From the NCBI RefSeq assembly GCF_000281065.1, contig NZ_AKKK01000008.1, forward strand, positions 28,647-92,646: 64,000 bases of DNA, in the 5' to 3' direction. A model generated the notes under the pieces. The model was given only the letters and a program-made list of their open reading frames with translations. It was not told the origin of the DNA and did no database searches. Shown piece after piece: positions 45,185-54,295 of this stretch. Numbering within the stretch: the first letter of the stretch is position 1; each line of letters starts with the position of its first letter. The position numbers and the translations under genes were made by a program. The DNA comes from Arthrobacter sp. M2012083. GTDB lineage: Bacteria; Actinomycetota; Actinomycetes; Actinomycetales; Micrococcaceae.

Positions 45185-45935
45185 CCCCTTCCTCGTCCAG
45201 ACTCACAGAGACAGCGTCAGACCGCTTACCGTCGAAGCGGTAGCCGATGCCCCATACGGTTTTCAGCAGCTCGGGTTTGGTGGGGTTGGCTTCGATCTTC
45301 TCCCGCAGGCGACGGACGTGGACCGTGACCGTGGACAAATCGCCGAAGTCCCATCCCCACACGGCCTTGATGAGTTCTTCCCGGCTGAAGACCTGGTGGG
45401 GCCTGCGCATCATGAAAGCCAGGAGGTCGAATTCGCGGACGGTCAGCGCCAAGGGAACTCCGCCATGCGTGACTGTCCGGGAAGCGGGATCGAGTTCGAG
45501 TCCCGCGGCTTCAACCGGCGGTTCGGGCGTGAATTCCTTGATGCTCCGGCGCAGAACCGATTTCACCCTCAGGACCAGCTCGCGGGGTGAGAAGGGCTTG
45601 GTGACGTAGTCGTCCGCCCCCATCTCCAAGCCCAGAATCCGGTCGTCCTCGGTTCCCAGGGCCGTGACCATGATGACGGGCACGCTCATGTTTTGGCGGA
45701 GTCGGCGACACACCTCAACACCGTCCAGTCCCGGCAGCATCCGGTCCAGGATCACCAGATCGGGTTGGCGTGAGGCTGCCAGCTTAAGCGCTGTGAAGCC
45801 GTCCCCCGCCATGTCCACCTGGAATCCTGCTTTCAGCAGATAATCGCGGACAACGTCGGCTATGGTCTGTTCATCCTCTACCAGAAGGATGCGGCGATTC
45901 CCTGGCTCCGCAGATGATGCCGTATTTGTGGTCAC
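45165..45935 (-). CDS. OmpR-family response regulator
   Basis: 256 residues. Receiver domain at about 15-130 with acidic pocket LLVEDEQT, phosphoryl Asp in DLVILDRMLPGLDG, Thr/Ala in MVTALGTEDD and Lys in DDYVTKPFSPREL. The C-terminal winged helix has LTVREFDLLAFMMRRPHQVFSREELIKAVWG and TVTVHVRRLREKIE. Start GTG 45935 is chosen because the frame upstream is long but has no ATG near and enters the moaA promoter region. First gene of the operon RR-kinase-molybdoenzyme. Confidence 0.92.
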   Translation of the reverse strand: MTTNTASSAEPGNRRILLVEDEQTIADVVRDYLLKAGFQVDMAGDGFTALKLAASRQPDLVILDRMLPGLDGVEVCRRLRQNMSVPVIMVTALGTEDDRILGLEMGADDYVTKPFSPRELVLRVKSVLRRSIKEFTPEPPVEAAGLELDPASRTVTHGGVPLALTVREFDLLAFMMRRPHQVFSREELIKAVWGWDFGDLSTVTVHVRRLREKIEANPTKPELLKTVWGIGYRFDGKRSDAVSVSLDEEGGDHGGQ

Positions 45936-46057
45936 GCTTTCAGCATAGGTTTGCGGACGCCGCGCAGCACCCGATCCGGGCCCCGAGGCCACAAGTGTAT
46001 GGAATCCGTAAGAACTTCATGACTGTAATCGGTGTCACTGATCCAGCCGTGGTGGCG

Positions 46058-46063
46058 TAGCCT
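46058..46063 (+). promoter_or_regulatory. Candidate -10 hexamer of moaA
   Basis: TAGCCT ends 6 nt before ATG 46070, indicating a leaderless moaA transcript. No Moco riboswitch-like structure is seen in the 134-bp intergenic region. Confidence 0.4.
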
Positions 46064-46069
46064 GAATTT

Positions 46070-47209
46070 ATGAGTGTTCAGCTGGGCATGCCGGTACCCC
46101 CTTCGGGCGGTGCCACAGGCAGCACGGAAAGCGGCGTGGCAGTTCCGCCCCAACGTCCTACAGGCACGCCCGCCGGGCTGTGGGACCGCTATGGCCGGCG
46201 TGCCACGGATATGCGCCTGTCCTTGACGGACAAGTGCAACCTCCGCTGTACCTACTGCATGCCTGCCGAGGGGCTGGAATGGCTCTCGAAACAAGCGGTA
46301 ATGAGCAAAGACGAAATCATCCGCATCGTCCGCATCGGCGTCAACGCTTTGGGCGTACGGGAGCTTCGCCTCACGGGCGGTGAGCCCTTGGTCCGCGCAG
46401 ACCTGGTGGACATCATCGCCGGCATTCGGAACGACCACCCGGACCTCCCCATTTCCATGACCACCAACGGCGTGGGGCTGGATAAGAAGGCCGCCGCGTT
46501 GAAGGCCGCGGGCCTCACCCGGATCAACGTCTCACTCGATTCCCTCCACGAGGAAACCTTTGCCAAACTCACCCGGCGCCCCTTCCTGGACCGCGTACTG
46601 GCCGGCGTAGACGCCGCCTGGGCAGCCGGGTTGGGCCCGGTGAAACTGAATGCTGTGCTGATGCGCGGGATCAACGACGCCGAATCGCCGGACCTTCTGG
46701 CGTGGGCCCTGGGACGCGGCTACGAGCTTCGCTTCATCGAGCAGATGCCACTTGATGCCGACCATGGATGGACACGGCGCAACATGATCACCGCCGCAGA
46801 GATCCGTGACCTGCTCTCCCGCGACTTTGTGCTGGACAAGGACCCCCGCGAGCGGGACGGCGCACCAGCCGAACGCTTTGAAGTACGACGCCGGGACACG
46901 GCAACGGGCGCTGCCACGGGTCCGGTCCTCGGTACAGTGGGCATCATCGCCTCCGTCACTGAGCCTTTCTGTTCCGACTGCCGCCGTACCCGGATCACTG
47001 CTGAGGGCAAGATCATGAGCTGCCTTTTCTCCCGCGAAGAATTCGATCTCCTGGGCCTCCTCCGTGGGGGCGCCACGGATGACCAACTGGCATCACGGTG
47101 GCAGGACGCCATGTGGGTCAAACCCAAAGCCCACGGCATGGATCACACAGGTCTCGGCGCAGCGGACTTCGTCCAGCCGGACCGCAGCATGAGCGCAATC
47201 GGAGGCTAA
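46070..47209 (+). CDS. moaA: GTP 3',8-cyclase MoaA
   Basis: Radical SAM enzyme starting molybdopterin synthesis from GTP. 379 residues. N-terminal cluster Cys in LTDKCNLRCTYC; C-terminal cluster Cys in FCSDCRRTRI and KIMSCLF. SAM-binding loop RLTGGEPLVR. A Pro/Gly-rich N-terminal extension of about 35 residues precedes RYGRRATDMRLSLT. The protein ends in Gly-Gly, as MoaA activity needs. moaD follows 4 bp on. Confidence 0.96.
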   Translation: MSVQLGMPVPPSGGATGSTESGVAVPPQRPTGTPAGLWDRYGRRATDMRLSLTDKCNLRCTYCMPAEGLEWLSKQAVMSKDEIIRIVRIGVNALGVRELRLTGGEPLVRADLVDIIAGIRNDHPDLPISMTTNGVGLDKKAAALKAAGLTRINVSLDSLHEETFAKLTRRPFLDRVLAGVDAAWAAGLGPVKLNAVLMRGINDAESPDLLAWALGRGYELRFIEQMPLDADHGWTRRNMITAAEIRDLLSRDFVLDKDPRERDGAPAERFEVRRRDTATGAATGPVLGTVGIIASVTEPFCSDCRRTRITAEGKIMSCLFSREEFDLLGLLRGGATDDQLASRWQDAMWVKPKAHGMDHTGLGAADFVQPDRSMSAIGG

Positions 47210-47213
47210 ACCC

Positions 47214-47480
47214 TTGCTTGTCCGTTACTTCGCTGCCGCACGCGCGGCCGCCGGTGTGGAAGAAGAACTTCACGTCCTCCCGGAAGGCACCAGCCTGGAG
47301 GCGCTGCTGGAAGCTGCGCTCGCCGTCGAACGTCCACTGCCTCCCGAAGGCACCCCTCCGCTTGCCAGGATCGTGGCCCGCAGCAGTTTCCTCCGCAACG
47401 AGGTGGCTGTCCGGGACCGGGCGGCTCCCCTGGGAAGCGACGACATCATTGACGTCCTGCCCCCCTTCGCGGGCGGCTAG
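47214..47480 (+). CDS. moaD: Molybdopterin synthase sulfur carrier subunit MoaD
   Basis: 88-residue ubiquitin-fold protein ending in the required Gly-Gly (DVLPPFAGG). It is adenylated, given a thiocarboxylate, and supplies sulfur to MoaE. LVRYFAAARAAAGVEEE at the start is usual. The start codon is TTG at 47214, 4 bp after the moaA stop. The moaE partner lies in the divergent half of the cluster, 7 kb away. Confidence 0.9.
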   Translation: MLVRYFAAARAAAGVEEELHVLPEGTSLEALLEAALAVERPLPPEGTPPLARIVARSSFLRNEVAVRDRAAPLGSDDIIDVLPPFAGG

Positions 47481-47515
47481 GACCAAGTAGCTAACAACCC
47501 GCCTCGCCGCCCTGC

Positions 47516-47977
47516 TCAGGCCCTCCGGAACACACTCTTCAACAACGGGCTGAACTCGGCAGTTCCTTCGAGCCTCAAGTCAGCGGTGTGCACCAAGACG
47601 CCGTCTTCGACGCGGAACGTATGCCTGGCTACGCCGTCGGCCGTTCTCCGGTCCAGGGTCAGCGTTCCTGCGTGCCACGTACCACGAACCGGGCTGGCTG
47701 GCGGTCGTCCCATGCTGTCCACGTAGTACCACAGCGTGTCTCCGTGGTCCCGGTCCACGGTGAACATGCCGTGGCCTTCGAAGTGCGTGCCGTCGGCTTC
47801 GCGGTGCCTGTAGCTCTGAACCACGGCATAGCCTCCGGCAGCCTTGGTAAATACCGCTTCTGCCTCGGCTGTCCGCGCAGTTCCCCACGGGGACGCAGCG
47901 ATCTCCGTGATGCCTCGCCAATGACCGATGAAATCCCGCAGCATCTCCGCAACGTGGCCGCTTGAGGGCAGATCCAT
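47516..47977 (-). CDS. DUF1579-like protein
   Basis: 153-residue single-domain protein with the DUF1579/lipocalin-like pattern: MLRDFIGHWRGITEIAASPWG at the start, YAVVQSYRHREADGTHFEGHGMFTVD, and WYYVDSMGRPP. A beta-barrel is expected; function unknown. It faces the moaA-moaD unit tail to tail. Confidence 0.75.
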   Translation of the reverse strand: MDLPSSGHVAEMLRDFIGHWRGITEIAASPWGTARTAEAEAVFTKAAGGYAVVQSYRHREADGTHFEGHGMFTVDRDHGDTLWYYVDSMGRPPASPVRGTWHAGTLTLDRRTADGVARHTFRVEDGVLVHTADLRLEGTAEFSPLLKSVFRRA

Positions 47978-47994
47978 CAGGTCTCCAAAGTAGT

Positions 47995-48028
47995 CAGGGC
48001 AGCATCATCGTGTGATCATGCTGCCCTG
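47995..48028. terminator. Hairpin after the M16 protease gene
   Basis: Arms CAGGGCAGCAT (47995-48005) and ATGCTGCCCTG (48018-48028). A TTT follows on the plus strand; on the minus strand there is no T-run. It lies in the 88-bp gap between the DUF1579-like and M16 genes. Confidence 0.55.
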
Positions 48029-48065
48029 TTTACAGTGCGGTAGTCCAGAGATTCCGGATGGGAAG

Positions 48066-49409
48066 CTAAAGGCCGAAAGTCTCGGTTTCCTCGAACGGAC
48101 CAACAACGGTGATCGTGCGGGGCGCCGATGCCAGTTCGCGGGCAAGTTCCTGAACGTCCTCCACCGTGACGGCCTTGATGCGTGCCAGGGTCTCGTCAAT
48201 GTCCTGGAATTCCCCTGACACCAGTTCTGCCCGGCCAAGCCGTGACATCCTCGATCCGGTGTCCTCAAGCGCGAGGACGATCCCGCCGCTGAGCTGACCT
48301 ACAGCTTTGCGGAGCTCTTCGTCAGTGATCCCTTCCTTGGCCAGCTTGTCCAGCTCCAGGCCCAGGAGTTCCAATACCTGGCGAACCTTGGAGGGCGTAC
48401 AACCGGCGTACATCCCGAAGTAGCCGGCGTCCGCATATGCTGCCGTGAACGAGTACGTGGAGTACACCAAGCCGCGCTTCTCACGAATTTCCTGGAACAG
48501 GCGGGAAGACATGCCGCCACCCAGTACAGCGTTCAGCACGCTCATGACGAACCGGCGGTCATCCGTGGCCACGATCGTGGGGCAACCCATGATGATGTTT
48601 GCTTGCTCCACGGGGCGCTTCACCACATGCAGACCTGATGTGCCTGTGATGATGGCCCGGTCAGTACCCCGGCGGTCGACGGGAGCGGCTTCGGCGTCAA
48701 GCTGCCAGCCGGCAGCTTTGAGGGCATCCAGTACGAGCTGGCAAACGACGTCGTGATCCAGTCCGCCCGCCGCGGTGATGACCAGTTCCTCCGGGCGGTA
48801 GTAGCGCTGATAGTGCGCCCAAACCGAATCCCTTGCCACCGCCTTGATGGCATCCGGGGTTCCGCCAATCGGCCGCGCCAGAGGGTGGTGGCCGAGCACG
48901 GCCGCTACGAATTTTTCGTGGGCGACGTCTGTGGGGTCGTCGCTATCCATGGCGATTTCCTCAAGGATGACGTCGCGTTCCTGCTCCAACTCGGCAGGAT
49001 CGAGAACCGCGCCGGTGATCATGTCAGCGATGACATCGATGGCCATGGGCAGGTCCGTGTCCAGGACCCGGGCGAAGTAGCAGGTGCTTTCCTTGGCGGT
49101 GGCCGCGTTGGATTCGCCGCCCACCTCGTCAAAGGCGGAGGCGATCTCCAGGGCTGTGCGCCGCTTGGTGCCCTTGAACAGCAGGTGCTCAAGGAAGTGT
49201 GTGGAACCGTGCTGGCCGTCCGCTTCGTCGCGTGAACCCACTGCCACCCAGAACCCGATGGTGGCCGAACGTTGGCCGGGCATCGCCTCGGTCAAGACGC
49301 GCACACCGCCGGGAAGGACGGAGCGCCGCACGACGGAACCACCCTCGGCACCATGGATCAATTCGCCACCGGGAAGGGTCTGCTCCAGCGGCAAGGGTAC
49401 GACAGTCAT
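48066..49409 (-). CDS. M16 family zinc metallopeptidase
   Basis: 447-residue insulinase/mitochondrial-processing-peptidase family enzyme. The inverted zinc motif HxxEH is H71-F-L-E74-H75 in STHFLEHLLFKG, with the distal Glu near LEEIAMDSDD. The second, inactive half contains the R/Y-type motif FQEIREKRGLVYSTYSF. It presumably degrades or processes small proteins in the cytoplasm. Orthologues lie directly downstream of pnp in most actinobacteria, as here (82-bp gap), so it likely shares the rpsO-pnp transcript. Confidence 0.92.
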   Translation of the reverse strand: MTVVPLPLEQTLPGGELIHGAEGGSVVRRSVLPGGVRVLTEAMPGQRSATIGFWVAVGSRDEADGQHGSTHFLEHLLFKGTKRRTALEIASAFDEVGGESNAATAKESTCYFARVLDTDLPMAIDVIADMITGAVLDPAELEQERDVILEEIAMDSDDPTDVAHEKFVAAVLGHHPLARPIGGTPDAIKAVARDSVWAHYQRYYRPEELVITAAGGLDHDVVCQLVLDALKAAGWQLDAEAAPVDRRGTDRAIITGTSGLHVVKRPVEQANIIMGCPTIVATDDRRFVMSVLNAVLGGGMSSRLFQEIREKRGLVYSTYSFTAAYADAGYFGMYAGCTPSKVRQVLELLGLELDKLAKEGITDEELRKAVGQLSGGIVLALEDTGSRMSRLGRAELVSGEFQDIDETLARIKAVTVEDVQELARELASAPRTITVVGPFEETETFGL

Positions 49410-49434
49410 TAAGGCCTTTCAGGTTAAGGCCGGA

Positions 49435-49469
49435 AGGGCCGGTGGAGCTTTTTCAAGCCCACCGGCCCT
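49435..49469. terminator. Hairpin between M16 and pnp
   Basis: Arms AGGGCCGGTGG (49435-49445) and CCACCGGCCCT (49459-49469). On the minus strand the loop, not the 3' side, holds the A/T run, so it may be an RNA-stability or partial-termination element. Confidence 0.5.
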
Positions 49470-49490
49470 GCCGGGTGTACTGCTTACAGA

Positions 49491-51743
49491 CTACTCTGCT
49501 GACTCTTCAGCGGCCTCGGCCGGTGCGTCCTCGGAGGCCGCTCCTTCTTCCTCGGCAACTACCGGGGAGAGGGACAGCTTTCCGCGGTCGTCGATCTTGG
49601 TGATCTCGACCTGGACCTTCTGGCCAACGGAGACGACGTCATCAACGTTGTCCACGCGCTTGCCATTGGCCAGCTTGCGGAGCTCGGAGATGTGCAGCAG
49701 GCCGTCCTTGCCCGGGGTGAGGGAAACGAAAGCACCGAACGTGGTGGTCTTGACGACCGTACCCAAGTAGCGCTCACCGATTTCCGGCACCTGAGGGTTG
49801 GCGATGGCGTTGATGGCGGAGCGGGCTGCATCTGCAGACGGACCGTTGGTGGCGCCAATGTAGACCGTGCCGTCATCTTCGATGGAGATGTCCGCGCCCG
49901 TGTCTTCCTGGATCTGGTTGATCATCTTGCCCTTGGGGCCGATGACCTCGCCGATCTTGTCTACTGGGATCTTGACGGCGATAACGCGGGGTGCAAACTC
50001 GGAGAGCTCGTCCGGGGTGTCGATCGCTGCGTTGATGACCTCGAGGATGTGGAGGCGGGCTTCGCGGGCCTGCTTCAGGGCTGCTGCCAGCACGGAAGCA
50101 GGAATGCCGTCAAGCTTGGTGTCCAGCTGGATGGCCGTGACGAACTCGGACGTACCGGCAACCTTGAAGTCCATGTCACCGAATGCGTCTTCGGCGCCGA
50201 GGATATCGGTCAGGGCTGCGTAGCGGGTCTGGCCGTCAACCTGGTCGGAAACCAGGCCCATGGCGATACCGGCGACAGCTGCCTTCAGCGGCACACCTGC
50301 GTTAAGCATGGAGAGCGTCGAAGCACAGACCGAACCCATGGACGTCGAGCCGTTGGAACCGAGGGCCTCGGATACCTGGCGGATGGCGTACGGGAACTCT
50401 TCACGGGTAGGCAGAACCGGTACCAGGGCGCGCTCAGCGAGGGCACCATGGCCAATTTCGCGGCGCTTCGGGGAACCGACGCGGCCGGTTTCACCGGTGG
50501 AGTACGGCGGGAAGTTGTAGTTGTGCATGTAGCGCTTGCGCGTTACCGGCGACAACGAGTCGATCTGCTGCTCCATCTTGAGCATGTTCAGCGTGGTGAC
50601 GCCCATGATCTGGGTTTCGCCGCGCTCGAAGATCGCGGAACCATGAACGCGGGGCAGAACCTCTACCTCGGCAGTCAGCTGGCGGATGTCCGTCAGGCCA
50701 CGGCCGTCGATGCGGACCTGGTCCTTGAGGATGCGCTGGCGCACAACGTGCTTGGTGACCGAGCGGAAAGCTGCGGACAGTTCCTTCTCGCGGCCTTCGA
50801 ACTGGCCGGCAAGTGAGCCAAGGACCTCATCCTTGAGCTCATCGGAGGCGTTGTCGCGGTCCTGCTTGTCAGCGATCTGGAAGACAGCAGCCAGCTTGTC
50901 AGCGGCAGCGGCTTCAACAGCAGCGTAGACATCGTCCTGGTAGTCCAGGAAGACCGGGAACTCAACCGTGGGCTTGGCAGCGCGGGCTGCCAGGTCTGCC
51001 TGTGCTTCACAGAGTGCCTTGATGAACGGCTTGGCAGCCTCGAGGCCCTCGGAAACAACCTCTTCGGTAGGAGCCGTTGCGCCCTGTTCCTTGATGAGGT
51101 TCCAGGAGTTGTCCGTGGCTTCGGCTTCAACCATCATGATGGCGACGTCGTCACCGGCGATGCGGCCGGCAACAACCATGTTGAACACGGCGTTCTCAAG
51201 CTGGGAGTGCTTGGGGAAGGCGACCCACTGTGAGCCCTGTTCGTCGGCGATGAGGGCGACGCGAACGCCACCGATCGGGCCGGAGAACGGGAGACCGGAA
51301 AGCTGCGTGGACATCGAGGACGCGTTGATGGCGACGACGTCGTAAAGCTCATCCGGGTTGATGGCCAGGACGGTAACAACGATCTGAACCTCGTTGCGCA
51401 GGCCCTTCACGAAGGCGGGGCGCAGCGGGCGGTCCATCAGGCGGCATGCCAGGATGGCTTCCGTGGAGGGGCGGCCTTCGCGGCGGAAGAACGAACCCGG
51501 GATACGGCCGGCAGCATACATACGCTCTTCGACATCAACCGTCAGCGGGAAGAAGTCGAAACCTTCGCGCGGCTGCTTGCCTGCGGTGGTTGCCGAGAGC
51601 AGTGCGGTGTCTTCGTCGATGTAGACCATCGAGGCGCCGGCTGCCTGCTTGGCAAGGCGGCCGGTTTCGAAGCGAATAACACGCTTGCCGAAACGTCCGT
51701 TGTCGATAATGGCTTCGGAGAACTGGATTTCGGGACCCTCCAT
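49491..51743 (-). CDS. pnp: Polyribonucleotide nucleotidyltransferase (PNPase)
   Basis: Phosphorolytic 3' exoribonuclease and template-free polymerase. 750 residues: two RNase PH domains separated by a helical segment (about 260-330), then KH ([20 protein letters not shown]) and S1 ([30 protein letters not shown]). The catalytic region [21 protein letters not shown] is intact. C-terminal ~25 residues are acidic ([20 protein letters not shown]). A strong GGAGGTGA precedes the ATG. Downstream of rpsO as usual. Confidence 0.97.
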   Translation of the reverse strand: MEGPEIQFSEAIIDNGRFGKRVIRFETGRLAKQAAGASMVYIDEDTALLSATTAGKQPREGFDFFPLTVDVEERMYAAGRIPGSFFRREGRPSTEAILACRLMDRPLRPAFVKGLRNEVQIVVTVLAINPDELYDVVAINASSMSTQLSGLPFSGPIGGVRVALIADEQGSQWVAFPKHSQLENAVFNMVVAGRIAGDDVAIMMVEAEATDNSWNLIKEQGATAPTEEVVSEGLEAAKPFIKALCEAQADLAARAAKPTVEFPVFLDYQDDVYAAVEAAAADKLAAVFQIADKQDRDNASDELKDEVLGSLAGQFEGREKELSAAFRSVTKHVVRQRILKDQVRIDGRGLTDIRQLTAEVEVLPRVHGSAIFERGETQIMGVTTLNMLKMEQQIDSLSPVTRKRYMHNYNFPPYSTGETGRVGSPKRREIGHGALAERALVPVLPTREEFPYAIRQVSEALGSNGSTSMGSVCASTLSMLNAGVPLKAAVAGIAMGLVSDQVDGQTRYAALTDILGAEDAFGDMDFKVAGTSEFVTAIQLDTKLDGIPASVLAAALKQAREARLHILEVINAAIDTPDELSEFAPRVIAVKIPVDKIGEVIGPKGKMINQIQEDTGADISIEDDGTVYIGATNGPSADAARSAINAIANPQVPEIGERYLGTVVKTTTFGAFVSLTPGKDGLLHISELRKLANGKRVDNVDDVVSVGQKVQVEITKIDDRGKLSLSPVVAEEEGAASEDAPAEAAEESAE

Positions 51744-51939
51744 AGAGAGTCACCTCCGTTTCTGTTAGCGGAAGTCCGCCGCATCAACCCAGGCCTCTTC
51801 TTTATTCCTGGCCTGTACGACACCCGGTCATCGATCGAGATCCACGGGCTCATCGTCACAGATGGCTTCCCGGGAATCACTACCGAGGACCGCGAATGCG
51901 CGATGCGGTTGATTCCTGTTTTTAGTTGTTGGTAAAGAA
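51744..51939 (-). promoter_or_regulatory. Intergenic leader of pnp
   Basis: 196 bp between rpsO terminator and pnp ATG with no gene. It contains CCAGG/CCTGG and GGGAATC/GATTCCC pairing stretches. In other bacteria this leader is cut by RNase III and binds PNPase for autoregulation; here only the spacing and hairpins support that idea. Confidence 0.35.
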
Positions 51940-51970
51940 GGCGGCCCGTTCCGATAAGGAGCGGGCCGCC
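51940..51970 (-). terminator. Terminator after rpsO
   Basis: Arms GGCGGCCCG (51940-51948) and CGGGCCGCC (51962-51970); on the minus strand TTCTTTACC follows. Partial read-through would feed pnp. Confidence 0.7.
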
Positions 51971-51982
51971 CCTAAAGGCAGA

Positions 51983-52252
51983 CTAGCGGCGCAGGCCGAG
52001 ACGCTCGATGAGCGCACGGTAGCGGGCGATGTCAGTGTTCTTCAGGTAGGAAAGCATGCGCTTGCGACGACCAACCATGGCCAGCAGACCGCGCTGGGTG
52101 TGGAAGTCGTGCTTGTGCTCCTTCATGTGCTCAGTCAGATCCTTGATCCGCTGGGTCAGGACTGCAACCTGAACCTCGGGCGAACCGGTGTCGCCTTCAG
52201 AGGTTGCATATTCCTTGATGATGGACTGCTTTACAGCGGCGTCAAGTGCCAC
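51983..52252 (-). CDS. rpsO: 30S ribosomal protein S15
   Basis: 89-residue S15, a primary 16S rRNA-binding protein. [27 protein letters not shown] start; [30 protein letters not shown] core; normal length. Start GTG 52252 is required to give the conserved N-terminus; the longer open frame upstream is not conserved. A 159-bp gap to ribF should contain its promoter. Confidence 0.97.
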   Translation of the reverse strand: MALDAAVKQSIIKEYATSEGDTGSPEVQVAVLTQRIKDLTEHMKEHKHDFHTQRGLLAMVGRRKRMLSYLKNTDIARYRALIERLGLRR

Positions 52253-52411
52253 GTGAACTCCTAGAGTTGTGCCGTGCCTCCCGGTGCAGCGCCTCGCTGA
52301 CGGGTTGTCCCTGGTACGTTGCCGCACACAAAAACAGGTCCAGCCGCCACGGACTGCAGCCGGATCCACTCATCAGTTTACCGGCACGTCAGCAGTGTTG
52401 TCGAAATGCCC

Positions 52412-53395
52412 CTAGTGCCGGGTCAACAGCTCATGCGCCTGGGCTACGTCCAGGCACATTTGTTCGACCAACGCTTCCGGTCCCCGGTAGGCCACCATCC
52501 CCCGCAGGCGCTGCGTGAATTCGACTGCAACGGTCTGCCCGTAGAGGTCGAAGTCTTCAACGTTCTCTTCAGGACGGTCGATCACGTGAGCCTCAACTTG
52601 TCGGCTGACGCCATCGAACGTGGGGTTGGAGCCAACGGAGATGGCGGCGGGCCAGCGCGTGCCGGCCTGGTCGATCAGCCACCCTGCATAGATGCCGTCC
52701 GCCGGGACATAACCGGTGGAATCGTGGGAGAGGTTTGCAGTCGGGAAACCAAGATCCCGCCCGCGGGCAGCTCCGTGCACCACTTCCCCGCGCATGCGGT
52801 GGGGCCGGCCCAGCACCGCAGCAGCAGTCACTACGTCGCCTTCGGACAAGGCCTCCCTCACCCAGGTAGAGGAACAGCGGCGGTCGGCATCGCCGTCGTC
52901 GTGGACCGGAAAGCCTCCCGCGCCGTATTCATGAACAACCTGAACCCCGAAGCCGAGCTGGTCGCCCAGCTCCTGCATGGTGACTACGTCCCCGGCGTTG
53001 CCGGCACCGAAGCGGAGGTCGTGCCCTACAACGAGGTGTGCGGCGTGAAGTCCGTCGAGAAGGACCTCGCGGACAAACTCCAGCGGGCTCATCGCAGCGA
53101 GGTCCAAGGTGTACTTCATCACCAGGACAGCGTCCACGCCGGTATCGCCGAGGGCCTCAAGTTTGTCCTGAAGCCCCATAATGAGCTCCGGAGCAGAATC
53201 CGGCCTGTGCACTTGGGCGGGGTGGGGATCGAACGTCACGGCAACCGACGGAATATTGTGCCGCTTTGCCGTGTCGGTCAACTGCGACAGGACGTGCTGG
53301 TGGCCACGATGGACGCCGTCAAAGTTCCCGATGGTAACGACAGTAGGTCCGAAGTCCTGAGGGACTTCGGTGGGATCGTTCCAGATGTGGACCAT
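52412..53395 (-). CDS. ribF: Bifunctional riboflavin kinase/FAD synthetase
   Basis: Makes FMN and then FAD. 327 residues. N-terminal FMN adenylyltransferase half: VVTIGNFDGVHRGHQHVL and VVGHDLRFGAGNAGD, with SSTWVREAL. C-terminal riboflavin kinase half: GRDLGFPTANL and the catalytic Glu region VEAHVID. ATG 53395 (MVHIWNDP) is chosen over a longer frame. Located between truB cluster and rpsO, the conserved truB-ribF-rpsO-pnp order. Confidence 0.95.
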   Translation of the reverse strand: MVHIWNDPTEVPQDFGPTVVTIGNFDGVHRGHQHVLSQLTDTAKRHNIPSVAVTFDPHPAQVHRPDSAPELIMGLQDKLEALGDTGVDAVLVMKYTLDLAAMSPLEFVREVLLDGLHAAHLVVGHDLRFGAGNAGDVVTMQELGDQLGFGVQVVHEYGAGGFPVHDDGDADRRCSSTWVREALSEGDVVTAAAVLGRPHRMRGEVVHGAARGRDLGFPTANLSHDSTGYVPADGIYAGWLIDQAGTRWPAAISVGSNPTFDGVSRQVEAHVIDRPEENVEDFDLYGQTVAVEFTQRLRGMVAYRGPEALVEQMCLDVAQAHELLTRH

Positions 53396-53484
53396 CAACC
53401 TCGCCTTTTTACTGCAGATGTTCGTTCCGCCCGGCAACCTCCCGGCGCCGGAACATTCTAAGGTTACCCGCTAGGGTGTTTGAC

Positions 53485-53937
53485 TCAGGACGGCCGGCGT
53501 TTGTTGAGCCATAGAAGGCCAAGGATCGGCAGGACCAGCGGGACAAAACCATAACCGCGGCCAAACAGGGACCATACGGTGTCGTGCGGGAACGCGACCG
53601 GATCGAAGAGGCTGATGGCTCCTACCACCAGCACCCCCACGAGCTCAGTGAGCACAGCGGCCAGGGAAACCTTGAACCAGGTCCTGCCCGGCTTTGCGAG
53701 TGAGATGGTGGCCACGATGTAAACGACGGCGGCGAACGCAGACAGGATGTGCGCCAACGGAGCTTCGGCGAACTTTGTGGCGATCTGGTAGCCGGCACGT
53801 GCCGTCGCGGACAACGCGAACACGGCGTAGACCGCGATCAGCAGGCGTCCAGGCCCTGTGTTTCGGGTGTCCTTTTGCCCCGACTGCCGGTTGGCCGGGT
53901 TGGTCTCGGTTCCAGTCACGTTGTGTTCTTCCTTCAT
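53485..53937 (-). CDS. Hypothetical four-helix membrane protein
   Basis: 150 residues: a polar N-terminus of ~28 residues, then four hydrophobic helices (about 30-50, 62-82, 88-110, 128-144) and a basic end (LNKRRPS). No family recognised. It follows the next small membrane gene by 2 nt and is surely co-transcribed with it and truB. The pair may work together. Confidence 0.7.
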   Translation of the reverse strand: MKEEHNVTGTETNPANRQSGQKDTRNTGPGRLLIAVYAVFALSATARAGYQIATKFAEAPLAHILSAFAAVVYIVATISLAKPGRTWFKVSLAAVLTELVGVLVVGAISLFDPVAFPHDTVWSLFGRGYGFVPLVLPILGLLWLNKRRPS

Positions 53938-53939
53938 GG

Positions 53940-54293
53940 TCAGTACCAGATCTGGTTCATGCGGGCGGCCATCACCAATGCCGTAACGCCCACCGCAGCA
54001 AGGACGAAGTTGCTCCAGCGGGTTCGTTCAAGGATGGCCCAATAGACGGCCCCCAAAGGAATCATCAGGGCAACAATGAGGTAGCCCCAGAATTCCCATG
54101 CTTCACCGGCCATCTGCTCACCCATGGCAACGCGGACGATCGAGCCCACCAAATACACCAGCAGTACAAGCTCAACGGCGAGCACGGAAAAGATGGTGGG
54201 GTCATTCGGGGCTTTCTTCATCAAGCCAGCCACGACGCACATGATCGTGGACACCAATCCAACGATGAGGATGGCGTAAAAGTATCCGTCCAT
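53940..54293 (-). CDS. Hypothetical small membrane protein
   Basis: 117 residues with four predicted helices (about 6-26, 36-57, 68-86, 95-110). Several charged residues lie in loops (KKAPNDP, GEQMAGE). No family recognised. It starts 2 nt after the truB stop and ends 2 nt before the next membrane gene, so the three form a tight operon. Confidence 0.7.
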   Translation of the reverse strand: MDGYFYAILIVGLVSTIMCVVAGLMKKAPNDPTIFSVLAVELVLLVYLVGSIVRVAMGEQMAGEAWEFWGYLIVALMIPLGAVYWAILERTRWSNFVLAAVGVTALVMAARMNQIWY

Positions 54294-54295
54294 GC

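Noticed and set aside
45936..46069. Moco riboswitch before moaA
   Set aside because: Only 134 bp, no matching helices, and the -10 hexamer leaves no leader.
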